Part shown: positions 7,127 through 15,338 of the stretch, in pieces
Layout: every line of letters begins with the position of its first letter
How positions within the stretch are numbered: the stretch's first letter is position 1
DNA from: Betaproteobacteria bacterium
GTDB taxonomy: Bacteria > Pseudomonadota > Gammaproteobacteria > Burkholderiales > SG8-39
Assembly: GCA_016195915.1 (NCBI GenBank)
Contig: JACPYS010000043.1
Span: 186,001 to 250,000 of the forward strand
Reading direction: 5' to 3'
DNA: 64,000 nt
Made by a program: the position numbers and the translations under genes
The notes under the pieces: generated by a model
What the model saw: the letters and a program-made list of their open reading frames with translations, nothing else
The model's database searches: none
What the model was told of the DNA's origin: nothing

Positions 7127-9016
7127 TCACCAGCGCCGGCCTTGGGCCGCCTTGACGTAAGCGTCGGCGTCTTCCAGCAGGAGCAGGCGTTCGTTCACGA
7201 GGTTTCTCGTCACCTCGATGATTTTCTCCACATAAGCAGCGTGACTGCCATAGCGCTTCTCGATCGATGGCCGCGGATCCTTTTTCGCCGCGCGATCCGC
7301 TTCCGTCTTCTCGAACGAGATGAACGAACCGTCGCGGTCGCATAGTTCGCCTTCGGTGTACGGACGCTTGTAGAGGTTCCAGCCGGTGTAGGTGCCGAGT
7401 GGCACCGCGATATCCGGCAGGCGGATGCCGGCGAGTTCGTTTCCCTCCGCGTCCACGGCTGAGACCAACGCTCGGTAGGGGCTTGGCGCTTCCTTCGGAT
7501 TGACCCAATCGCCGGACAGCGCAATTTCGTTGACGAACGCGGCCACCGCGGTACCGGGCAGCGCGGGGAATCCCGTGTTTGCAGCCTCGACGAGCGTGTT
7601 CGCCGCCAGAGTCGGCACGCGGCTCGCTGGCGGCGGCTTGCCCTCGCTGACCCACGCGTCCAGCGCGACGAGCAGCGCGCGCAGCGCCGGCGCCGGGCTG
7701 TGCGGGTTGCGCGGGTTCATGCACGGCCCGAAATCCGCCTTCAAACCTGTGCGGCCGGCATGCTGCGTTCCCGCGATCAGGTAGACGCGCGCGTTGCCGG
7801 GAAGCGTGATATCCCTATGGCCGAGCGGGTCGGTGTGCAGGAGCGACGCCCCTTTCTGCCAATACTCGGTGGAAGTGTTGACGTCCATCCATAACGGGTC
7901 GAAGCCATCTTCGCGCAGCAGCGCACCGTTGCGGCCCGAGACAGGATCGGTCAGCCGCGCGGCAGAGAAGGGAAAGGCGTTCTCGGGGTAGGTGTGGTCT
8001 TCATGCTGCGTGTTGGTGCGGGCGGGTTGTCCGAATTCCGCATTGAGGAACACGCCGCCGATCCCTGCGATATGCGACAGCACGCCGTCGAACACCTTTT
8101 TCGACGATTCGTCCTGGTTGAATCCCTGGTGCACGAAGTCGCGCAGGTAACGGCCGCTCTGCGAAATGCCGATGGCGAGCACGCTGCGCGCGTTTGATTC
8201 GGAGCGGATATGGCTCACGAGGTCTCGCGCCGCGGCGAAGCCGATGCCCAGAACCTTGGGGTCCCTGGCCGGGTAGTGGAATTCGTAGAGCGAGCCGACT
8301 GCGAGCTTGTGCGGCGGCAACAGGCGGATCTCGCGCGAGCTGGCGTATTCCCAGCCCTCGGCCGGAATCGTTTCGCGCGCGTCCTTCTCTTTGCGCCGCA
8401 CCGTGAGCTTCGCCTGGCCCTTGTCGAGGTTGGCTGCCTCGTAGCTGAGGCGGAAACTCTGCAGCACCGGCCCGCGCGTCGCCGATACGAGTTCGTCGCG
8501 GATCACGCGTACCACGTTCGGCACCACGGGAGACTTCATCGCCATTCCGTTGCCCGCCCTCGGTGCGTCCGGGTCCCAGCCGCTCCAGACGATGGTGTAG
8601 CCCTGCTTGAGGAACACGCCGTTGCCCGCGTGCTGCGGCGTCCTGGGGTCATTGCCCGCGGCGCCGTCCATGATCCAGTGATGGAAGAACTTACGGCCGC
8701 GGTTGGTGACGTCGTAAATGATCTTGCCGTTGCCCTTCGCCGGATCGACCGGGCGCAGCATGAACCAGTCCACCTCGTACTCGACCAGGCCGCGCGCGTT
8801 CTTCGCGACACGATCCAGGTTCACGATTCCGCGGTTGCGTATGTCCGCCGGGTCGAGTTCGCCCCTGGCCACGCCGCTCACGCGCTCGTATGCGCCGGCG
8901 GCACCGAACTGCGATCCGTCGGCGAAGGCTTCGACTTTGGGAGTGCCCATCTCCGTGATGCGGGCTTGCGTCGCGCCTGCGCAGCCGAGGGCAAGCGCCA
9001 ACAGGATCCTCTTCAT
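7127..9016 (-). CDS. Secreted alpha/beta hydrolase (Abhydrolase_10-type domain protein)
   Basis: The 629-residue protein begins with a signal peptide (MKRILLALALGCAGATQA), so it is exported. The nucleophile elbow is AIGISQSGRYLRDF, with serine in GISQSG, and the C-terminal half has AGTQHAGRTG, a candidate for the catalytic histidine. The overall sequence matches the large alpha/beta hydrolase domain family often found in catabolic clusters of proteobacteria, whose substrates are mostly unknown. It is transcribed divergently from the acyl-CoA synthetase at 9202, and the two may serve one pathway in which the hydrolase releases an acid that the synthetase activates; this is inference. Confidence 0.8.
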   Translation of the reverse strand: MKRILLALALGCAGATQARITEMGTPKVEAFADGSQFGAAGAYERVSGVARGELDPADIRNRGIVNLDRVAKNARGLVEYEVDWFMLRPVDPAKGNGKIIYDVTNRGRKFFHHWIMDGAAGNDPRTPQHAGNGVFLKQGYTIVWSGWDPDAPRAGNGMAMKSPVVPNVVRVIRDELVSATRGPVLQSFRLSYEAANLDKGQAKLTVRRKEKDARETIPAEGWEYASSREIRLLPPHKLAVGSLYEFHYPARDPKVLGIGFAAARDLVSHIRSESNARSVLAIGISQSGRYLRDFVHQGFNQDESSKKVFDGVLSHIAGIGGVFLNAEFGQPARTNTQHEDHTYPENAFPFSAARLTDPVSGRNGALLREDGFDPLWMDVNTSTEYWQKGASLLHTDPLGHRDITLPGNARVYLIAGTQHAGRTGLKADFGPCMNPRNPHSPAPALRALLVALDAWVSEGKPPPASRVPTLAANTLVEAANTGFPALPGTAVAAFVNEIALSGDWVNPKEAPSPYRALVSAVDAEGNELAGIRLPDIAVPLGTYTGWNLYKRPYTEGELCDRDGSFISFEKTEADRAAKKDPRPSIEKRYGSHAAYVEKIIEVTRNLVNERLLLLEDADAYVKAAQGRRW

Positions 9017-9201
9017 GTCTCCTCCAGTTTCAGTCGATCGACTTGCCGTGCGAAAAGCGCCGGTCAGATGTTCGTCGCTCGCGGGCTTTTGCCTTGACGC
9101 CCGACTCGCGCAGGTAGCGTCAGTTCATTTAATCCTGGTGAGGATGTCACAATTTTCCATTGTCGGATATATTCCTCATGCGCCAAGCGAGGAGAACCGC
9201 A

Positions 9202-10872
9202 ATGAAGATTTCTGCCGACGATCTGTTGCTGGCCAAGGCCGCCCACTGGGAAGCCACGGCGCCTGACAAGGTGTTCATGACCCAGCCGCACAGCGGCGGC
9301 CAGAGCACCGACTACACCTGGCGGCAGACCATGGACGAGGTGCGGCGCATGGCCAGTTACCTCGCCGGCCTGAACCTGCCGCCGCGCAGCCAGATCGCGA
9401 TCGTGGGCAAGAACAGCGCGCACTGGATCATGGCCGATCTCGCCATCTGGATGGCGGGACACGTCTCGGTTCCGCTCTATCCGACGCTGAATTCGGAAAC
9501 AGCGCGCAAGATCCTCGAACACAGCGAATCGCGGCTGCTGTTCGTAGGCAAGCTCGATGACTGGCCGGCCATCCGGGCTGGCGTGCCGGAAGGCCTGCCG
9601 GTGATCGAACTGCCGCTTGCGCCGGACACGGGTGCACCCAAGTGGGCGGAGGTCGTCGCCCGGTCGGAACCGCTCGCGCAGTTCCCGCAACACGATCCCG
9701 ATGAACTGGCCACGATCATTTACACCTCGGGGACCACCGGAAACCCCAAGGGCGTGATGCTCAGTTTCGGCGGACTGGTGGCGGCGATGCTTGCCGATGA
9801 CAAGATCGATGTCACGCCGCAGGACCGCTATCTGTCCTACCTTCCTCTGGCGCACAGCTACGAGCGCTACGCGTGCGAAGGCATTGCCATCTTCCACGGC
9901 ATCCAGGTCTATTTCGCGGAATCGCTTGAGAGCTTTCTGCGGGATCTCCAGAGGGCGCGGCCCACGCTGTTTTGCTCGGTGCCGCGCCTGTGGATGAAGT
10001 TCCAGTCGGGCGTGCACGCGAAGCTGCCGCCGGAAAAACTGCAACGGCTGCTGTCGATTCCGCTCGTCGGCTGGCTGGTGCGCCGCAAGATTCTCAAGGG
10101 GCTCGGCCTGGACCAGGCGCGCTACGCCTTCTCCGGGGCCGCGCCGCTCGCGCCGGAAGTGATCAACTGGTATCGCCGGCTCGGCCTCGAATTGCTGGAA
10201 GGCTACGGCATGTCGGAGAACCACTCCTATTCGCACGCCTCGGACCCGGGCGACGCGCGCAGCGGATACGTCGGCCGCTCGCGCCCCGGGGTCGAAACGC
10301 GCCTGAGCGAGGACGGTGAAGTGCTGGTGAAGAGCCCGGGAATGATGATGGGTTATTTCAAGGCGCCCGAGCTGACCGCCGAGGTGGTGACCGAGGACGG
10401 TTACCTGCGCACCGGAGACCGCGGCGAGGTGGATGATCAGGGACGGCTGCGCATCACCGGGCGCGCCAAGGAACTGTTCAAGACCAGCAAGGGAAAATAC
10501 GTCGCACCGGCGCCGATCGAGAACCTGCTGCTCAACAACGGGCTGCTCGAACTGTGCTGCGTGACCGGCGCCGGTTTTGCGCAACCCCACGCGGTCGGCG
10601 TGCTTTCGGAAAACCTGCGCGCGCAGCTCGCCCAGGGGCGCATGCCCCAGGCCGAACTGACGCAAAAGCTGAACGCGCTGCTCGAGGGAGTGAACCGCGC
10701 GCTGGAATCGCACGAGCGGCTGCAGTTCGTCGCGGTCGCGCGCGAGCCTTGGGCGATCGAGAACGGGTTTCTGACTCCGACCATGAAAATGCGCCGCGCG
10801 CGCATCGAGGCTCACTATGCCGCCCTTGCGGGAGCCTGGTATGCGGCCGGGCAAGCCGTGATCTGGCAGTGA
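9202..10872 (+). CDS. AMP-dependent acyl-CoA synthetase (long-chain type)
   Basis: The 556-residue cytoplasmic enzyme activates a carboxylic acid to its acyl-CoA through an acyl-AMP. Motifs are IIYTSGTTGNPKGVMLS (P-loop-like A3), EGYGMSENHSYSHA (A5), LRTGDRGEVDDQGRLRITGR (A7-A8) and a C-terminal lysine in TMKMRRARIE. The layout is that of FadD-like long-chain synthetases. The ATG at 9202 is preferred over the in-frame ATG at 9160 because AGGAGAA lies just before it. No other pathway genes are adjacent besides the divergent hydrolase. Confidence 0.9.
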   Translation: MKISADDLLLAKAAHWEATAPDKVFMTQPHSGGQSTDYTWRQTMDEVRRMASYLAGLNLPPRSQIAIVGKNSAHWIMADLAIWMAGHVSVPLYPTLNSETARKILEHSESRLLFVGKLDDWPAIRAGVPEGLPVIELPLAPDTGAPKWAEVVARSEPLAQFPQHDPDELATIIYTSGTTGNPKGVMLSFGGLVAAMLADDKIDVTPQDRYLSYLPLAHSYERYACEGIAIFHGIQVYFAESLESFLRDLQRARPTLFCSVPRLWMKFQSGVHAKLPPEKLQRLLSIPLVGWLVRRKILKGLGLDQARYAFSGAAPLAPEVINWYRRLGLELLEGYGMSENHSYSHASDPGDARSGYVGRSRPGVETRLSEDGEVLVKSPGMMMGYFKAPELTAEVVTEDGYLRTGDRGEVDDQGRLRITGRAKELFKTSKGKYVAPAPIENLLLNNGLLELCCVTGAGFAQPHAVGVLSENLRAQLAQGRMPQAELTQKLNALLEGVNRALESHERLQFVAVAREPWAIENGFLTPTMKMRRARIEAHYAALAGAWYAAGQAVIWQ

Positions 10873-10953
10873 AGCCTGCCTCTGCTGCAACTCCGATTGA
10901 CTGCGCTGCCGGCCCCGCGGATACTGGGACTGGACTTTCCTGGGGGAGGAAAT

Positions 10954-11826
10954 ATGGGTCTACGCCTGAAGTTCAACCTCGTCATGCTGGTGGTGTTTGT
11001 CGTCGGACTCGCCGTCACCGGGTACGTTTCCTACGAGCTGCTGCACCGCAACGCGCGCGAAGAAGTCCTGCGCAACGCGGGCGTGATGATGGAGGCCGCA
11101 CTGTCGATGCGGCACTACACGGTGAGCAAGGTGCGCGCAGCGCTTCCCGCAGACCCCGAGAAGTTCCTGCCGGAAAGCGTGCCGGCCTTCGCGGCGACCG
11201 AGGTCATGGCGCAGCTGCGCAAGAAGTATCCCGACTACGCGTACAAGGAGGCGGCGCTCAATCCCACCAATCCGCGCAACCGTGCGGTCGAATGGGAAAC
11301 CGACATCGTCAATGCGTTCCGCAACGACGTCGCGCGAAGCGAGATCTTCGGCATGCGCGACACCCCGACCGGTCCCTCGCTCTACCTCGCGCGGCCGTTT
11401 CAGATCAAGGATCCGAACTGCCTCGCCTGTCACACCACCGCCGAAATGGCGCCGCCGGCGATGGTGAAGATCTACGGGCCGAGCAACGGCTTCGGCTGGA
11501 AACTGAGCGAGGTGATCGGTGCGCAGATCGTGTCGGTGCCGATGGACCTGCCGATCCGCAACGCCAACCGCGCCTTCGTCACCTTCATGGGCTCGCTCGC
11601 CGCGGTGTTCGTGGTGCTGTTCGTGATCCTCAATGTGATGCTGTCGCTGTTGATCGTGCGTCCGATCACCCAGCTCTCGGCGGCCGCCGAGCGCATCTCC
11701 AAGGGCAAGCTCGATGATGTCGAGTTCGCTGCCGGAGGACGCGACGAAGTGGCGCAGCTCGGCCAGGCCTTCAACAGGATGCGCCGCAGCCTGGAGAAGG
11801 CGATCAGCCTGATCGACAAGGGGTAG
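10954..11826 (+). CDS. Membrane sensor with DUF3365 (CxxCH haem-motif) domain and HAMP
   Basis: The 290-residue protein has a transmembrane segment at residues 7-30, a periplasmic domain (about 31-205) and a second transmembrane segment (about 208-235). A HAMP domain begins at VRPITQLSAAAERISKGKL. The periplasmic part contains CLACH at residues 156-160, a c-type haem attachment motif as in DUF3365/Tll0287-like sensors. No methyl-accepting or kinase output domain follows; instead a Ser/Thr kinase gene starts at the next base. The ATG at 10954 has GGGGGAGGAA upstream. It may sense redox state or a small ligand and signal through the kinase; this is inference from gene coupling. Confidence 0.8.
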   Translation: MGLRLKFNLVMLVVFVVGLAVTGYVSYELLHRNAREEVLRNAGVMMEAALSMRHYTVSKVRAALPADPEKFLPESVPAFAATEVMAQLRKKYPDYAYKEAALNPTNPRNRAVEWETDIVNAFRNDVARSEIFGMRDTPTGPSLYLARPFQIKDPNCLACHTTAEMAPPAMVKIYGPSNGFGWKLSEVIGAQIVSVPMDLPIRNANRAFVTFMGSLAAVFVVLFVILNVMLSLLIVRPITQLSAAAERISKGKLDDVEFAAGGRDEVAQLGQAFNRMRRSLEKAISLIDKG

Positions 11827-13179
11827 ATGGCAGCCAACGCGCTCCCTGCCGGCCATGCCGTGCAGGAATACCGCATCGAGAAGCTGCTCGGAGTGGGCGG
11901 CTTCGGGCTCACCTACCTCGCGATCGACCAGAACCTCGGCCTCAAGGTCGCGCTGAAGGAATACCTGCCCGGAGAATTCGCGCTGCGCGGGCCGGACCAG
12001 TCGATCGTACCCAGGTCCGAAGAAAGTGCCGAGACCTTCGACTGGGGCAAGCGGCGCTTCCTCGACGAATCGCGCACCGTCGCCTCGTTCCGTCATCCGA
12101 ACATCGTGCGGGTGATGCGTTTTTTCGAGGCCAGCGGCTCGGCCTACATGGTGATGGAGTTCGTCGAGGGCGCCTCGCTCCCCGAATGGATCCTGCGGCG
12201 ACGGCCGCTGCCCGAGTCGCAGCTCGCCGGCCTCCTTCGACCGTTGCTCGAAGGGCTGGAAGTGGTCCACCGCGCCGGTTACATGCACCGGGACATCAAG
12301 CCGGCGAACATTTACATGCGGGACGATGACAGCCCGGTGCTGATCGACTTCGGCTCGGCGCGGCAGAAATCCGCCGAGTTGACCGCGGTGGTGAGCCCTG
12401 GCTACGCGCCCTTCGAGCAATACCATACCCAGGGCAAACAGGGCCCCTGGAGCGATCTTTACGCTTTGGGCGGCGTGCTGTACTGGATCATCACCGGCAA
12501 CCCCCCGCACGAAGCGGCGGCGCGCATCCGCAAGGACACCATGCCGCCTGCCGTCCAGGCGGGCGATCGCAAGGCCTATCGCAGCGAATTTCTCGCCGCC
12601 ATCGACTGGGCGCTCATGCCGAACGAGGACGAGCGGCCACAATCGGTGCAGCAATGGCGCGACGCACTTCTCGGTCCGGCCGCTGCTCCCACGCCGAGGA
12701 CCGAGAGACTGCAGCAGGCGCCGGCGATGCCCGCGACCGATCCTGCCTTGCTGAAGAGCCTCGAGACCGAGCTTGCCCAGCATCTCGGCCCCATCACCAC
12801 CATGGTCGTGAAGAACGCGGCGAAGAAGGCCGGCTCGCAGGCCGAACTGGTTCAACTGCTCGCGAGCGAGCTTCCGGACGCAGCTCGCGCAGCGTTCGAA
12901 AAGCGCTTTTCCGGCGGCTCCCAGCCGGTATCCAGGCCGAACACCGTGGAACCGGCCACCGTGCTGGCCGCGAGCCGCTTTCCGGCGGCGGTGCTCGAGC
13001 GTGCCGAGCAGCGCCTTGCCGAATACATCGGTGCGGTGGCGCGCATCGTGGTCAAGCGCGCGGCGGTGAAAGCGCGCGACGAAGCGGAACTCTACCTGCT
13101 GATCGCCGATGAAATCGACGACAAGGCGGAGAAGAAGGCTTTCATCCGCCAGGCCGTTTCCATCTCGGGGAAGCCGTAA
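11827..13179 (+). CDS. Ser/Thr protein kinase with a duplicated C-terminal helical domain
   Basis: The 450-residue protein has a eukaryote-like kinase domain at about 15-282: the glycine-rich loop GVGGFG, the ATP lysine in VALKEYLP, the catalytic loop HRDIKPANI and the metal site DFGSAR. No transmembrane helix is apparent. Residues about 307-362 and 388-443 are two copies of one roughly 55-residue unit sharing VVK.AA.KA...AEL..L.A.E. The ATG directly abuts the stop codon of the sensor gene at 10954 and has no own ribosome site, so translation is probably coupled. Substrates are unknown. Confidence 0.88.
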   Translation: MAANALPAGHAVQEYRIEKLLGVGGFGLTYLAIDQNLGLKVALKEYLPGEFALRGPDQSIVPRSEESAETFDWGKRRFLDESRTVASFRHPNIVRVMRFFEASGSAYMVMEFVEGASLPEWILRRRPLPESQLAGLLRPLLEGLEVVHRAGYMHRDIKPANIYMRDDDSPVLIDFGSARQKSAELTAVVSPGYAPFEQYHTQGKQGPWSDLYALGGVLYWIITGNPPHEAAARIRKDTMPPAVQAGDRKAYRSEFLAAIDWALMPNEDERPQSVQQWRDALLGPAAAPTPRTERLQQAPAMPATDPALLKSLETELAQHLGPITTMVVKNAAKKAGSQAELVQLLASELPDAARAAFEKRFSGGSQPVSRPNTVEPATVLAASRFPAAVLERAEQRLAEYIGAVARIVVKRAAVKARDEAELYLLIADEIDDKAEKKAFIRQAVSISGKP

Positions 13180-13230
13180 AGGACGGACCGGGCCGGAGCA
13201 CGGTTCCGCGCTTGGCTGGATTTGTCATGA

Positions 13231-13671
13231 GGTCATGAAGCGAACGGTCACGGCCTCACCGCCTCCAAGATGGTGCTCCGCATGCTCGCCGACCAGAAAC
13301 TCGCGCCGATCGCGGAAATCGCGGCCGAGCAGGCGATCCTCGAAGCCGAGACCCGCGCGATCGTCGATCGGGCGCTCGAACTGGGTGAAGGCGATGCGGC
13401 GCTCGGGGCGATTCGCGCAATCGAGGCGGGCGTGATCGATGTGCCCTTCTCACCCCACCGCTCGAACGCCAATCAGGCACTGCCGGCGCGCGACTGGCGC
13501 GGCGCCGTGCGTCTCGCGCAGTTCGGCTCCGTGCCGATTCCGAAGGAGATCCGCGAGCATCACGAAGCCGAGCTTGCGCGCCGCACGTCGGGCCGAGCGC
13601 AGCGGGCGCCGTGGGAGCTGCTGCTTGCCGACGTGAACGCGATCAGCGAAGGGATGCTGCTGCCGGATTGA
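13231..13671 (+). pseudogene. C-terminal remnant of methylaspartate (glutamate) mutase epsilon subunit
   Basis: The frame opens after a stop at 13228-13230 and reads HEANGHGLTASKMVLRMLADQK, then GAIRAIEAGVIDVPFSPHRS, then PARDWRGAVRLAQFGSVP and KEIREHHEAELARR. This matches the extreme C-terminal part of MutE/GlmE (family pattern EAGV(I/L)DVPF.PS and MPARD..GAVR), which is about 480 residues long; only about 145 codons remain. The B12-binding partner and the catalytic core are absent. An ATG at 13270 could still permit a short 133-residue product. It is most likely a decaying fragment. Confidence 0.65.
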
Positions 13672-13887
13672 CGGGTGTGCTGCGCGCAAGCGCGTTCGTG
13701 GGTGGCGGTGGAACCGGTATTGTTCGTATTCCTTCGAGTGGCCGCTTTCGCGAATTCGCGTGTGGCGGTTTGCGGCCACCATGCGGATGTCGCGAAGCCT
13801 TGTCTGAGGCTCTGACCAAATCCAAGGTGTCACGTTGCGCGGCCCAGTCCCCAGTGTTGACCCGCGTCAAGTTCGCTTCACGGAACT

Positions 13888-14175
13888 GTGCCAGAGTTCA
13901 TGCCCTACGTTCGAGTTGCAGACCGGGGCGCGACAGTGGACAAAGAGCAAATCCACAAGCTGGCGAAGCGACTTTCTGGACCTGAAATAGAGCATTTGCG
14001 GCGATTGCGCCTCCATGGGACAGGAGACGTGAGCGAATTTAGCAGCGCTAAGGACGTACTCAAGTCGTCGGAAGTCCATGAGCTTGTCTTTTGCACCGGT
14101 GCCGCCGTGAGCCTAACCCACCGCGGGAAACTGGTTGCCCGAAACCTCTGGGCACGGTCAGGCACCCCAAGCTAG
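13888..14175 (+). CDS. Small hypothetical protein, possible winged-helix fold
   Basis: A possible 95-residue product starts at GTG 13888, or at ATG 13900 if shorter. It reads like a folded small protein: KLAKRLSGPEIEHLRRLRLHG, then SAKDVLKSSEVHELVFCTGAAVSL and THRGKLVARNL; the ending resembles the wing and last helix of small DNA-binding proteins. No family was recognised. There is no convincing ribosome site and codon use is less GC-biased than in the neighbours. The rest of 13672-14341 shows nothing else. Confidence 0.35.
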   Translation: MPEFMPYVRVADRGATVDKEQIHKLAKRLSGPEIEHLRRLRLHGTGDVSEFSSAKDVLKSSEVHELVFCTGAAVSLTHRGKLVARNLWARSGTPS

Positions 14176-14341
14176 ATCAAATTCACGAACCGTGTGGTCG
14201 CTAACGGCCAGCGGTCTTTCGCCGATGCCACGTTCGAGTCGGGATTGGCTAACAATCGGGGTCGACCGGCTCGTCTTAGATGTTCACCCTGCCAATCAGG
14301 GGGTAGGTGCCCTCAGAAACGTCGTCGTCTTATGCAGGGCA

Positions 14342-15310
14342 TCAATCCACTTTGGCGCCCGAGGCCTTTACCACTTTCTCCCACCGAGGAATCTCCGCGC
14401 GCACGAATTCCGTAAATTCCTCGGGGGTGTTACTTGTGGGTTGTGCGCCCTGGCTGATCAGACGCTCCCGCACGTCGTGCGCCTGAAGCGCCTTCACAAT
14501 GCTGCCGTTCAGCTTAAGGACGATGTCGCGCGGCGTGCCGGCTGGAGCAAAGACGCCGTACCACACGGTCGGGTCGTAGGATGGATATCCGCTCTGCGCA
14601 AACGTCGGCACCTCTGGCATCGCCTCGACGTGCTTGGTGACGGCGACGGCGCGGATCTTGCCCGATTTCACATGCGGGATCGCCGAGGTCGCATCCGAGA
14701 ACATGAGCTGCAGCTGTCCGCCGATGAGGTCCGTCATCGCCGGCGCCACGCCCTTGTACGGAACGTGCACCATGTCTATGCCGGTCATCGCCTTGAACAT
14801 TTCGGTGGACATGTGGACCGACGTGCCGTTGCCCGCTGAACCGTAGGTCAGCTGCCCCGGTTTCGCCTTGGCGCGTTCGACCAGGTCTTTCGGTGATTTC
14901 ACCGGAAGGGCTGGATTTACCACCAGCATCATGGGTACGACCGTGATAAGCGACACCGGTGCGAAGTCGCGGAGCACGTCATACGGCATCTTCGGGTACA
15001 GCGTCATGTTGACGGCGAATGCGCCCACCGCGCCAAGAACGATGTTGTAGCCGTCGGGCGCGGATTTCGCCACGATGTCCGCACCTACGTTCCCGCCTGC
15101 GCCAGGCCGGTTGTCGACGATGACCGGCTGGCCGAGGAGTTTGCTCAATTCCTGTCCTACGGAGCGGGCGTAGACATCGGTCGGCCCGCCCGCGGCGAAG
15201 GGCACCACCAAGCGGATCGGCTTGGACGGATACGACTGCGCGGCCGCACCGAAACAGAGCGAGGTCAGCGCTGCTGCGGTGGTGAACATGAGGAAGCTTC
15301 TTCTCTTCAC
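14342..15310 (-). CDS. Bug/TctC family periplasmic solute-binding protein
   Basis: The 322-residue protein has a twin-arginine-like N-terminus (VKRRSFLMFTTAAALTSLCF) ending in AAAQSYPSKP, then the Bug signature IRLVVPFAAGGPTDVYAR and later HVPYKGVAPAMTDLIGG. Bug proteins bind carboxylates and related small acids in the periplasm. The start is the GTG at 15310 with AAAGGAG eight bases upstream; an open frame further upstream runs into the neighbouring gene. It is the last gene of the minus-strand operon headed near 21.8 kb. Confidence 0.92.
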   Translation of the reverse strand: MKRRSFLMFTTAAALTSLCFGAAAQSYPSKPIRLVVPFAAGGPTDVYARSVGQELSKLLGQPVIVDNRPGAGGNVGADIVAKSAPDGYNIVLGAVGAFAVNMTLYPKMPYDVLRDFAPVSLITVVPMMLVVNPALPVKSPKDLVERAKAKPGQLTYGSAGNGTSVHMSTEMFKAMTGIDMVHVPYKGVAPAMTDLIGGQLQLMFSDATSAIPHVKSGKIRAVAVTKHVEAMPEVPTFAQSGYPSYDPTVWYGVFAPAGTPRDIVLKLNGSIVKALQAHDVRERLISQGAQPTSNTPEEFTEFVRAEIPRWEKVVKASGAKVD

Positions 15311-15338
15311 GATGGATCTCCTTTCGAATTCAAGCCTG

